From positions 1-6,084 of the forward strand of contig JACZIY010000487.1 in assembly GCA_014860845.1 (NCBI GenBank): a stretch of 6,084 nucleotides of DNA, in the 5' to 3' direction. Below are positions 1 to 6,032 of this stretch, piece after piece. Source of the DNA: Anaerolineaceae bacterium. GTDB taxonomy: Bacteria; Chloroflexota; Anaerolineae; Anaerolineales; Anaerolineaceae. Numbering within the stretch: the stretch's first letter is position 1; every line of letters starts with the position of its first letter. The position numbers and the translations under genes were made by a program. The notes under the pieces were generated by a model. That model was not told the origin of the DNA and ran no database searches. It worked only from the letters and a program-made list of their open reading frames with translations.

Positions 1-1
1 G

Positions 2-967
2 TTTGGTGTTCTGGTGATGAGTGATCATGCTCTGATCGCCATTTCTCTGGCGGTAGTAACGTCTCTACTGTTGGCTTTTAAAGGCCCATTACATGGTTTT
101 ATCCGTAATATGAGTTCGGAAGACATTCATGTTACCTTGACGTTTGCATTGGTCGCAGCCGTCATCCTGCCTTTGCTTCTCAATCGCACGATAGATCTCT
201 GGGGATTGTTCAATCCTTTTCAAATCTGGTTGATGGTGGTGCTGGTGTCCGGAATTGGGTTCAGCGGCTATGTGATGATGAAGCTGTTAGGCGCTTCTCG
301 CGGGATCAACCTGACCGGCATTTTTGGAGGATTAGCCAGCAGTACCGCCACTACCATCAGCTTTTCTTCAGCCAGTCGCGAATATCCCGAGATGTCAGAC
401 CATTACGCCAGAGCAGTAGTACTGGCTTCCACCGTCATGTTTCCGCGCATTCTTGTATTGATCCTTGTTATCCATCCACCGTTAGCGCTCAAGGTTCTGA
501 TACCATTGCTGCTGATGCTGGCAACCGGACTGGTTACTATTTTTCTCATACAACGGAAAGACCGCCAAAAAGAAAATGCCTTTCACCCGGAGTTTACGAT
601 TACGAACCCGCTTAAGTTATCAACTGCGATCAAGTTTGGTCTATTCTTTGCGGTGATAATTGTGGTGGTGGAATATGCCCAACGTTATTTAGGCACTTCA
701 GGGGTATATCTGACCAGCCTCTTCGCCGGGTTGACAGATGTAGATGCCATCTCGCTGAGTTTATCGCGGTTGGCCAACACATCCCAGGTTACACTCGATG
801 TCGCCGGTACCGCGGTGATTATCGCTGCGCTGGTAAACACGGTGACCAAAGGTGTGATTACATATGTATCCGGAACGAAGGAGTTGCGTGAACCGGTCAT
901 CAAGACTTTTCTCTTTATACTGCTGGTAGGGATTGCAAGTGGCGCGGTTGTTTTTTATCTTTTCTAA
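2..967 (+). CDS. MgtC/SapB family membrane protein, DUF4010 C-terminal domain (5' end cut by window)
   Basis: The reading frame is open to the left edge (codons for F-G-V-L precede the first GTG at 14), so this is the C-terminal part of a longer gene and the GTG/ATG at 14-19 should not be taken as the start. Counting from the GTG at 14, the visible part is 317 residues and almost entirely hydrophobic, with about eight to ten membrane segments (for example residues 5-22, 41-57, 71-91, 140-153, 161-179, 207-220, 263-285 and 297-317). Signatures typical of DUF4010 are seen: the GGLASSTATTISF stretch at 105-117 and GLTDVDAISLSLSRLA at 239-254. In this family an N-terminal MgtC/SapB domain of roughly 130-150 residues usually precedes DUF4010 and would lie outside the window. 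Function is unproven; MgtC-like proteins are linked to ion homeostasis, and substrate cannot be inferred. An mscS gene follows after 90 bp on the same strand, and no terminator is visible between them, so co-transcription is possible. Confidence 0.88.
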   Translation, partial: FGVLVMSDHALIAISLAVVTSLLLAFKGPLHGFIRNMSSEDIHVTLTFALVAAVILPLLLNRTIDLWGLFNPFQIWLMVVLVSGIGFSGYVMMKLLGASRGINLTGIFGGLASSTATTISFSSASREYPEMSDHYARAVVLASTVMFPRILVLILVIHPPLALKVLIPLLLMLATGLVTIFLIQRKDRQKENAFHPEFTITNPLKLSTAIKFGLFFAVIIVVVEYAQRYLGTSGVYLTSLFAGLTDVDAISLSLSRLANTSQVTLDVAGTAVIIAALVNTVTKGVITYVSGTKELREPVIKTFLFILLVGIASGAVVFYLF

Positions 968-1057
968 GACTTTAGCGCGAGTGGAGATGATCACGCAGTC
1001 CCATTGCACATAATTTAATAAAAGATGGATAACAATTAAGCGAACAAGGAGGAGAAA

Positions 1058-1906
1058 ATGGGAGCACTACTCGACAATTTGATCGCCCGATTACAGGAGT
1101 TTTTTGATCCTGAAAGATTGGGGGTGCTATTTGCGGAAGTTTTTATCAACATCATCATCATCGCCATTGTTCTGGTTATATTTTTATTGATATGGGAAAT
1201 CTTAAAAAGAATCATTATGCCCAGAGTGCAGCGCAATATGGACAAAACCAATGCTGCTTTTGCTGAAACTGTCCTGAAATTTTTTGTATTCAGCATCGGC
1301 ATTCTGGCGGCTCTCAGTGCTACAGGCATTCAGACAGGAGCTGTTCTGGCTTCATTAGGTGTTGTGGGTTTAACAATTGGATTTGCATTACGGGACACAT
1401 TGTCCAACATCATCTCTGGACTTCTGATCTTCATCGATCGGCCGTTTACCATTGGCGATCTGATTGAAATTGATGGAAAATATGGCCGGGTTGACCGCAT
1501 ATCCCTGCGCACGGTCCGGGTGGTAACACCTGATGGAAAAATGCTGGCGGTTCCCAATGCAGAAGTCATGAATAAGACAGTCACTTCCTATACCAATTTT
1601 CCCAATATCCGCCTGGATATTGCTGTGACCATAGGTGTACATGAAGATCTTGATCGAGTCCGATCAATTCTGCTTTCATTGGTTCGGGAAAATCCAGATT
1701 ATCTGTCCGATCCCGCACCCAGTGTTGTTGTCACACAATTGAATGACTACAATGTGGCTTTAGAATTACGGGTCTGGCTTGAAAATGAACGCCTGCATGT
1801 ACAGAAAAAGTTTGAATTGCGGGAGCAAGTCTTCAAAACCCTGACTTCCAATGCCGTGGATATGCCTTTTGAAACGGTTCAATCTATTGTAATAGATCGT
1901 TCTTGA
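1058..1906 (+). CDS. mscS: small-conductance mechanosensitive ion channel, MscS family
   Basis: This 282-residue inner-membrane protein is of the usual length for a short, three-helix MscS channel, which opens under membrane tension and releases solutes during hypo-osmotic shock. The ATG is supported by a near-perfect ribosome binding site, AAGGAGG at 1046-1052, five bases upstream. TM1 lies at about residues 29-49, TM2 at 73-93 and the pore-lining TM3 at 94-126. TM3 carries the Gly/Ala-rich packing face (A98, G101, G104, G108) and ALRDTLSN at 110-117, which aligns with E. coli ALQGSLSN. Residues 127-182 form the beta domain, with RPFTIGDLIEIDGKYGRV and the VPNAEVMNKTVTSYT signature. The C-terminal alpha/beta vestibule domain follows to 282. 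Numbering happens to match E. coli MscS through TM3: the gate position L105 is conserved, L109 is F, and hinge G113 is D, a change that I believe is common among homologues. A weak hairpin terminator follows. Confidence 0.95.
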   Translation: MGALLDNLIARLQEFFDPERLGVLFAEVFINIIIIAIVLVIFLLIWEILKRIIMPRVQRNMDKTNAAFAETVLKFFVFSIGILAALSATGIQTGAVLASLGVVGLTIGFALRDTLSNIISGLLIFIDRPFTIGDLIEIDGKYGRVDRISLRTVRVVTPDGKMLAVPNAEVMNKTVTSYTNFPNIRLDIAVTIGVHEDLDRVRSILLSLVRENPDYLSDPAPSVVVTQLNDYNVALELRVWLENERLHVQKKFELREQVFKTLTSNAVDMPFETVQSIVIDRS

Positions 1907-1953
1907 AATGGACGTGGCTGTGTTTATTTCACCATTGTGATCTCGTCCGGATT

Positions 1954-1978
1954 GAGCTTACAAACGGATAAGCTTTTT
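1954..1978 (+). terminator. weak intrinsic terminator candidate after mscS
   Basis: AGCTTA (1955-1960) and TAAGCT (1969-1974) form a perfect 6-bp stem, with a possible extra G-T pair at its base and an 8-base loop, directly followed by a run of five T (1974-1978). It sits about 50 bp after the mscS stop codon. The stem has only two G-C pairs, so termination may be inefficient. Confidence 0.4.
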
Positions 1979-2013
1979 CCTCTCTGAAACGCGTTACTAA
2001 TCAATAAATTATT

Positions 2014-2048
2014 ACAGAAACATTACAAAAACGTATTTCTGTTATACA
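2014..2048 (+). promoter_or_regulatory. inverted repeat with adjacent -10-like sequence upstream of msrP
   Basis: In the 237-bp AT-rich gap between mscS and msrP, ACAGAAA (2014-2020) and TTTCTGT (2036-2042) are perfect 7-bp inverted arms 15 bases apart. The second arm runs into TGTTATACA (2040-2048), which resembles an extended -10 element. No well-spaced -35 box is visible. It could be an operator/promoter for msrP, about 95 bp upstream of its start, or chance in AT-rich DNA. Confidence 0.25.
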
Positions 2049-2143
2049 AATACTACCGCCGCCAGATATTTATTGGTTTAATAGAGTCAGATATAAAAAA
2101 AGACAGGCTAACACCTGATTGGTTTTATTGGTAAATGAGGTAA

Positions 2144-3061
2144 ATGATGAAAGAAATAGATCGCTCTGAAATTACACCAAAATGGTTGTATATGAATCGT
2201 AGGAAATTTTTACAAAAAGTCTCACTGGTGGGAGGGGCTGCCGTTCTGGCTGCCTGTGCACCAGGTGTAATACCCACCGAGGAGGAACAACAAATTATCG
2301 AGAGTGAGGGGGAAGCTCTGACGGATATCGAATCCATCAAAACCTACAATAATTACTACGAATTTTCCCTGTCAAAAGATAGGGTGTATGAGGTTTCCAA
2401 AGACTTTAAGACCGATCCCTGGAATGTAGAAGTTTACGGATTAGTGGAAAATCCCACCAACTTCAGTATGCAGGACATCCTGGAACAATTCACGCAGGAA
2501 GAACGCATTTATCGCTTACGCTGTGTGGAGGGCTGGTCGATGGTGATCCCGTGGATGGGGTTCCCTTTATCTAAGCTGCTGGATGTGGTTAAACCGACAG
2601 AAGAAGCAAAGTTTGTGCGTTTTCAGACTGTAGCGGATTTTGATCAGATGCCGGGTCTGGAAGCGAATTTCCCCTGGCCCTATCAGGAAGGCTTGCGATT
2701 GGATGAAGCCATGAATGATCTGACCATTCTGGCAACCGGAATTTATAATGAACCACTATCGCCATCCAATGGTGCTCCAGTACGCCTGGTGGTGCCCTGG
2801 AAATATGGATTCAAGAGTGGAAAATCACTGATCAAGATAGAACTGGTTTCGGAAATGCCAGATACCTTCTGGAACCTGATCGCTCCGCGTGAATACGGCT
2901 TCTACTCCAACGTCAACCCGGATGTTCCGCACCCACGTTGGTCGCAAGCCACCGAACGTCGGATTGGTGAATTACAACGCCGCCCGACTTTGAAGTTCAA
3001 TGGGTATGAGGAAGAAGTGGCGTATTTGTATGAGGGCATGAGTTTGCAGTCGAATTATTAG
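2144..3061 (+). CDS. msrP: protein-methionine-sulfoxide reductase catalytic subunit MsrP (YedY), Tat-exported, probable lipoprotein
   Basis: MsrP is the molybdopterin enzyme that reduces methionine sulfoxide in oxidised envelope proteins. The 305-residue product aligns with E. coli MsrP over nearly its whole length. Diagnostic stretches are YNNYYEF (68-74), ERIYRLRCVEGWSMVIPWMGFP (120-141) with C127 as the expected Mo ligand, QMPG (168-171), EGLRLDEAM (182-190), NGAPVRLVVPWKYGFKS (209-225), NLIAPREYGFYSNVNP (244-259) and HPRWSQATERRIG (263-275). The N-terminus has the twin-arginine motif NRRKFLQK (18-25), then a hydrophobic stretch and LAAC (35-38), a lipobox that would anchor the protein at C38. 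E. coli MsrP lacks such a lipobox. A short segment before the RR motif (SEITPKWLYMNRR) is usual in this family and supports the upstream start over Met17. The second ATG at 2147 is equally possible, since GAGG at 2137-2140 is better spaced from it. The heme subunit gene msrQ does not follow; the next gene is convergent. Confidence 0.96.
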   Translation: MMKEIDRSEITPKWLYMNRRKFLQKVSLVGGAAVLAACAPGVIPTEEEQQIIESEGEALTDIESIKTYNNYYEFSLSKDRVYEVSKDFKTDPWNVEVYGLVENPTNFSMQDILEQFTQEERIYRLRCVEGWSMVIPWMGFPLSKLLDVVKPTEEAKFVRFQTVADFDQMPGLEANFPWPYQEGLRLDEAMNDLTILATGIYNEPLSPSNGAPVRLVVPWKYGFKSGKSLIKIELVSEMPDTFWNLIAPREYGFYSNVNPDVPHPRWSQATERRIGELQRRPTLKFNGYEEEVAYLYEGMSLQSNY

Positions 3062-3074
3062 GTAGGTTCTAGTT

Positions 3075-3095
3075 CATAGGTCATAGGTGATAGGG
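3075..3095 (+). repeat. short tandem repeat, three 7-bp units
   Basis: CATAGGT occurs twice head to tail (3075-3081, 3082-3088), followed by the diverged unit GATAGGG (3089-3095). It begins 14 bp after the msrP stop codon, in the convergent gap before the repeat element at 3134. No function is apparent. Confidence 0.55.
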
Positions 3096-3133
3096 GTCAA
3101 AGAAAGACAATGAGTTATTGATGCAGTTCTTTG

Positions 3134-3310
3134 GTGCATTGCACTTGGGGAATAATCATTGACTCCTTTTTGGAAGATTTTGTTAAAGAATCTTGCAGAA
3201 GTGCATTGCACCTTAAGTTTCAATTCTAGGTGCAATGCACTTTTGGATTTTGGATTGCATAGGTTGGTATGCAGATTTGTTGTGGTTGATGATCCCTAAG
3301 TGCAACGCAC
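3134..3310 (+). repeat. MITE-like palindromic repeat element (copy A) with terminal and internal inverted repeats
   Basis: This 177-bp non-coding element fills most of the gap between the convergent msrP and GNAT genes. Its left end, GTGCATTGCACTTGGGG (3134-3150), is the inverted counterpart of its right end, CCCTAAGTGCAACGCAC (3294-3310), with 15 of 17 positions matching. The match extends inward with one gap: AATAATCA (3151-3158) against TGATGAT (3287-3293). In the middle lies a perfect 15-bp inverted repeat (3199-3213 and 3228-3242). The core word GTGCA-T-TGCAC is itself an 11-bp palindrome and occurs at 3134, 3201 and, inverted, at 3230. No open reading frame of note is inside. A degraded relative is found at about 5235-5416. 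I infer a dispersed, non-autonomous palindromic family (MITE- or REP-like); clear target-site duplications were not seen. Confidence 0.65.
3199..3246 (+). terminator. 15-bp perfect hairpin, possible bidirectional terminator between convergent genes
   Basis: AAGTGCATTGCACCT (3199-3213) pairs perfectly with AGGTGCAATGCACTT (3228-3242) around a 14-base loop. The + strand continues with a short T run to 3244, then GGATTTTGG. It lies 138 bp past the msrP stop and 79 bp past the end of the GNAT gene on the other strand, so its RNA could end transcripts from either side. The T run is short, and its primary identity may simply be the core of the repeat element. Confidence 0.4.
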
Positions 3311-3323
3311 GTTAATGCACTTA
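3297..3323 (-). repeat. 8-bp inverted repeat overlapping the GNAT stop codon
   Basis: TAAGTGCA (3297-3304) and TGCACTTA (3316-3323) are perfect inverted arms with an 11-base spacer. The right arm contains the TAA stop codon of the - strand GNAT gene (3321-3323), so the repeat family touches the coding end of that gene. No T run follows on the - strand, so it is a poor intrinsic terminator by itself. Confidence 0.5.
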
Positions 3324-4208
3324 ACCAGGAGTCAAAATCTTCTCACATTTTCCCCACTCGGCGACCCTGGTAAATCCGAGTTGCTGGTAGACTGATTCAA
3401 ACCTGCGATGATCGTGAATCAAATCAGCTATCAGATTTTCAACTTTGTTTTCTACACAATGGTTGATCACACGGGAGATTAACGGTTGCAACAGACTCTC
3501 ATCCGGGGTATAGATGTAATAGTTCGCTGCTGTTGTTGGGCGGATCACATTCCGTGCGGTCATACAGGATGCCACCCACTTGCCTGATGATCGAATCCCC
3601 AGGTGAGCAATGACCCCATATTGGTGCCATTCCTGCAATTGCTTCAGACACCAGTCTACAGGTTGTTTGTACCAATGAGAAGCAAGTGTGGCGCAGGCCT
3701 CTAAATCTGTTTCGGGATTAATCTCTTCCACCAGATCATCCTGAACGTCAAGCTTCCCCTGGCTCGTTGAATAGGCATAGTAAACTTTGTAACCCCATTC
3801 TTTAATCGCAAAACCGGCTTTTTCAGCCCAGGTTACTTCGTCTGGAATCATACTCGAAACCCTGCCCACCACCTTAGAGACCCCTTTATTTCTGAGAGTT
3901 TCCAATGCTTTTTCCAATAAGATCATAGCAGCCTGATCATGGCCTGGCAGCAGGCGGGGAAAATCAAGGCTTGCGGTAGTCTGTCCTTCTCCGGAGATAA
4001 GATTGCTGGTTTGGTAACCTACCATTTCATCATCTTGAAAACAATACAAATGGGTATCCGGGTCAAAATCAGGTTGGGAGTGGATTTTCAGCAAGTCTTC
4101 CTGATCATAGGCAAAAGGCCAGACCCACTGCATGGCAACCTCTCTTCCAATTCTGGCTTGTTCTGCTTCAAAGCCTGCTTGAAATGTGCGTATGGAATAT
4201 TCAGTCAT
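3321..4208 (-). CDS. GNAT-fold acetyltransferase-like protein, probable tandem GNAT domains
   Basis: The product is 295 residues from the ATG at 4208, which opens MTEYSIRTF, a typical GNAT first strand. A TTG at 4223 would add five residues but has no better ribosome binding site, so I prefer the ATG. The N-terminal half (about 1-150) has the GNAT layout: a strand with DDEMVGYQ, a loop and helix (FPRLLPGHDQAAMILLEKALETLRNKG) where acetyl-CoA would bind, and the ending WAEKAGFAIKEWGYKVYY. The usual Q/RxxGxG/A pyrophosphate loop is degenerate, reading PGHDQAA. The C-terminal half (about 165-295) looks like a second, even more degenerate GNAT fold ending in FESVYQQLGFTRVAEW. The length suits a two-domain GNAT protein. 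The substrate cannot be inferred. The gene lies 27 bp downstream of the CPBP protease gene on the same strand and is probably co-transcribed with it; its stop codon overlaps an inverted repeat. Confidence 0.75.
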   Translation of the reverse strand: MTEYSIRTFQAGFEAEQARIGREVAMQWVWPFAYDQEDLLKIHSQPDFDPDTHLYCFQDDEMVGYQTSNLISGEGQTTASLDFPRLLPGHDQAAMILLEKALETLRNKGVSKVVGRVSSMIPDEVTWAEKAGFAIKEWGYKVYYAYSTSQGKLDVQDDLVEEINPETDLEACATLASHWYKQPVDWCLKQLQEWHQYGVIAHLGIRSSGKWVASCMTARNVIRPTTAANYYIYTPDESLLQPLISRVINHCVENKVENLIADLIHDHRRFESVYQQLGFTRVAEWGKCEKILTPG

Positions 4209-4235
4209 CCGAAAACCCGTCAAGAATAGATACGA

Positions 4236-5102
4236 TTAGAGATTGGAGAATATCCCCAAAATGATCGAAATATCCATCCCAGCATGGAAAAGGATGGAGG
4301 CCCAGAGGGCATCCGTTTTCTGCATGATATATCCCCATAGTAGCGCTAATGGGAATAATATCGCCAGAAACATGTATTGATCGACCGTATAGGTCACAGC
4401 CCCATGCATCAGGGTGAAGACTGTGGCGACCAGTAGGTTAGAGAGAAATTTTCCGAAGAAGGCTTCCAGTTTGTGCAGAAAGAGACCACGAAAGAGCAAT
4501 TCTTCCAGGGTGGCATTGGAAAGCACAAAGATCAACACCCAGGGTATCCAGGGAAGCACGCGCGCGATGGTCAGATTCTGGGCTTTGAAGGAGGCTGCCA
4601 AGGGGAAAGAACCAGCAGCAGCGAGTAGGAATGCTCCAAGACCGATCAATAAGCCGAGTTTCAGTTTTCCTTTTTGAATGTAAATGGATCCCAGATGGCT
4701 TCCGGAAGCCAATGTGCATCCCACGACTACACTTACAACCACAAAAGCTTCATTCAACTTCTGAAAGGCTATCGTGGCCGGTGAAGTATCCTGGATATTA
4801 AGGTGCTTGATGTAGTAAATACCAAAGACCAGATCCAGAGAGACCGTCAGGGTCAGGATAAAAAATCCAAACAGAATCTGCCAGTAACGCTGAAAGCGCT
4901 GAGAGTGTTTGGCCAGTAAGGCAGCTGCCAAAAAAACGATACATACCCCGATTTTTGTAATATAGTCATACACCTTTGGTAAAACGGTACCGGATCCCCA
5001 GGGATTGAAGACATACATGATTGCCGTGCCTAAAACGACAAATAAGATTGCTAATACAACACGTGCAAGCCAGTTGTTTTTTGATATAGGAATTGAGGTC
5101 AT
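4236..5102 (-). CDS. CPBP family intramembrane glutamic protease (CAAX/ABI type)
   Basis: This 288-residue membrane protein has about eight hydrophobic segments (for example 13-31, 50-64, 76-97, 119-136, 149-170, 184-197, 222-235, 243-261 and 268-286). All three motifs of the Rce1/ABI (CPBP) family are present in the last third: EELLFRG at 200-206, with catalytic E200-E201 and R205; FTLMH at 229-233; and HAGMD at 273-277. Members cleave substrates within or near the membrane; in bacteria they are tied to bacteriocin self-immunity, peptide processing or unknown tasks. No peptide or bacteriocin gene is visible nearby, so the substrate is unknown. The ATG at 5102 has AAAAAGG-like purines about ten bases upstream on the - strand. 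It is the first gene of a probable operon with the GNAT gene. Repeat element B lies 133 bp upstream of its start. Confidence 0.93.
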   Translation of the reverse strand: MTSIPISKNNWLARVVLAILFVVLGTAIMYVFNPWGSGTVLPKVYDYITKIGVCIVFLAAALLAKHSQRFQRYWQILFGFFILTLTVSLDLVFGIYYIKHLNIQDTSPATIAFQKLNEAFVVVSVVVGCTLASGSHLGSIYIQKGKLKLGLLIGLGAFLLAAAGSFPLAASFKAQNLTIARVLPWIPWVLIFVLSNATLEELLFRGLFLHKLEAFFGKFLSNLLVATVFTLMHGAVTYTVDQYMFLAILFPLALLWGYIMQKTDALWASILFHAGMDISIILGIFSNL

Positions 5103-5483
5103 GGCCGTCTTACCTTTTTAAACATAATCTAAGTCTACTAAAGTTTCATTTCTGGCAATGAAGACACCTGAGGTCATGGGCATTGTGGAAGAGGAATGGA
5201 GTCTGTCAGATGGATCTGGATTATTCTCAGTATAGTATTTCTACCTTGAAAAATCACTGGTATTTTGACCAGCTTTTACTGATCCAATGGCTTATTTTTC
5301 AAGGTGCATTCCACCTAAAAGTTACAATCTCAGAGGTGCTATAACGTTTCGGTCTCAGGATTGAGAGAATTTGGTGAGATTATTGAGGTTCTTGATAATC
5401 CCCAAGTACAGCGCACCTGCAATTCTACAAACACCTACCCGCTAAATCATGGCAACTGGGAATGACTAGCTACAAGCCACCTG
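5103..5483. other. 381-bp gap with no gene recognised upstream of the protease gene
   Basis: This stretch separates the protease start from the native-frame end of the flavin reductase-like gene. No convincing coding frame is present. It must carry the - strand promoter of the protease/GNAT pair unless that pair is read from the upstream gene, but no well-spaced -35/-10 pair could be picked out. It contains repeat element B (about 5235-5416) and a small hairpin, CTGGT (5257-5261) with ACCAG (5268-5272). Confidence 0.6.
5235..5416 (+). repeat. degenerate copy B of the MITE-like palindromic element
   Basis: Three parts align in order with element A and in the same orientation. The right end, CCCCAAGTACAGCGCAC (5400-5416), matches 14 of 17 bases of the A right end and is preceded in both by TTGATnAT. 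The internal word AAGGTGCATTCCACCT (5301-5316) matches the A internal arm AAGTGCATTGCACCT, and it is followed in both by a similar A/T-rich segment and AGAGGTGC or AGGTGC. The left end, near GTATTTCTACCTTG (5235-5248), resembles the A left end more loosely. The total length of about 182 bp compares with 177 bp in A. The second internal arm is eroded, so the hairpin is lost, which suggests an older, decaying copy. The left boundary is uncertain. Confidence 0.5.
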
Positions 5484-6001
5484 CTACCGGCTTTTCTCCA
5501 AAAACTCCCCAACCTTGCGATACTCGCCGCCCAGAACATCAATACCTGCTCTTTGCTGTAGTTCTCATCTTTGGGAACAGCTTTAACTTCACCCACTAAC
5601 CACTGGTGGGATCCGGGGTAACCCACTTTGTGAACAACCTGGCATTCGAGATTTAGAGGACATTCTTTGATCAAAGAACTTTTGATTTTCATCCCATTCA
5701 TGGGTGTGATTCCAGCCAGCGCATACTTATCTACTCCCTCTTTGCCCGATACAGAACCGCAGATACGGATAATTTTGATCTGATCGGTGGTGGGAATGTT
5801 GATCCCAAACTCGTTGTACTCATTGATAAGTAGGTTAGTGAATTTATCGTGAATGATCCCTACCATAACACTGGGTGGTTTGAATGAATAGAAATGAAAA
5901 GCAGCGGCAGTCATAATATTGTGACCCACTGTTACCATCATTACTAGAAATGAGGGTAATGCCCAGATTCCCTTTATTAATTCTTTTTCTATTCCTTTCA
6001 T
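5447..6001 (-). CDS. flavin reductase-like FMN-binding split-barrel protein, apparent C-terminal frameshift
   Basis: As read, the frame gives 184 residues from the ATG at 6001, chosen because GAAGGAA (6008-6014) lies 6-7 bases upstream; the frame extends to a TTG at 6025, which lacks such a site. The fold is the flavin reductase-like split barrel, which binds FMN and serves as NAD(P)H:flavin reductase or flavoprotein partner. Features seen are the LVMMVTVGHNIMTAAAFHFYSFKPPSVMVGI core (19-50), EFGINIP (64-70), CGSVSGKEGVDKY (81-93) and SHQWLVGEV (131-139). From about residue 152 onward the product stops looking like the family and runs past the expected end with a Trp/Ser/Arg-rich tail. The other frame supplies a family-like ending that stops at 5484. 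The intact ancestor would be about 172 residues. It is either a genuine frameshift, making this a likely pseudogene, or a one-base sequencing error. It is alone on its strand here, with no clear partner gene. Confidence 0.85.
   Translation of the reverse strand: MKGIEKELIKGIWALPSFLVMMVTVGHNIMTAAAFHFYSFKPPSVMVGIIHDKFTNLLINEYNEFGINIPTTDQIKIIRICGSVSGKEGVDKYALAGITPMNGMKIKSSLIKECPLNLECQVVHKVGYPGSHQWLVGEVKAVPKDENYSKEQVLMFWAASIARLGSFWRKAGSRWLVASHSQLP
5484..5549 (-). pseudogene. out-of-frame native C-terminus of the flavin reductase-like gene
   Basis: Read from the GCA at 5549, the frame gives AGIDVLGGEYRKVGEFLEKS, then R and TAG at 5486-5484. A Gly-Gly-x-Tyr-Arg-x-(V/L)-Gly ending is what flavin reductase-like proteins usually show, whereas the main frame gives a non-family tail at the same place. 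Upstream in this frame a TGA lies at 5567-5565, so the frame change must fall between about 5564 and 5550. Loss of one base (or gain of two) relative to the ancestor would explain it. Confidence 0.7.
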
Positions 6002-6032
6002 TGAATGTTCCTTCGAAACGTGCAATGGGTAG

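Noticed and set aside
14..19. GTG/ATG at 14-19 as the start of the DUF4010 gene
   Set aside because: The frame is open to the window edge and the family normally has an N-terminal MgtC domain, so the gene most likely starts upstream of the window.
685..1642. Several - strand and overlapping open frames across the DUF4010 and mscS genes (72-97 codons)
   Set aside because: They lie opposite or across well-supported genes, show no recognisable family features and have atypical composition; they are frame shadows.
3134..3323. Repeated GTGCATTGCAC words as a CRISPR array
   Set aside because: The copies are in both orientations, irregularly spaced and only 11-17 bases long; they form inverted, not regularly spaced direct, repeats. 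No cas gene is present.
3939..4719. Open frames at 3939-4229 (+), 4414-4677 (+) and 4438-4719 (-) within the GNAT and protease genes
   Set aside because: They overlap coding regions with clear family motifs and have no independent support such as a ribosome binding site or known domain.
5545..5570. Programmed -1 frameshifting to join the two flavin reductase frames
   Set aside because: No classical slippery heptamer or downstream stimulatory structure is evident in the window where the change must occur, and this family is not known to use recoding.
6002..6025. TTG at 6025 as the start of the flavin reductase-like gene
   Set aside because: The ATG at 6001 has a good ribosome binding site (GAAGGAA at 6008-6014), which lies inside the extended frame; the extra eight residues are not supported.
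999..6029. GTGCAATGGG at 6020-6029 and its inverse CCCATTGCAC at 999-1008 as further copies of the palindromic element
   Set aside because: Only one half of the core palindrome is shared and no terminal or internal repeat context is present; ten-base matches are expected by chance in 6 kb.
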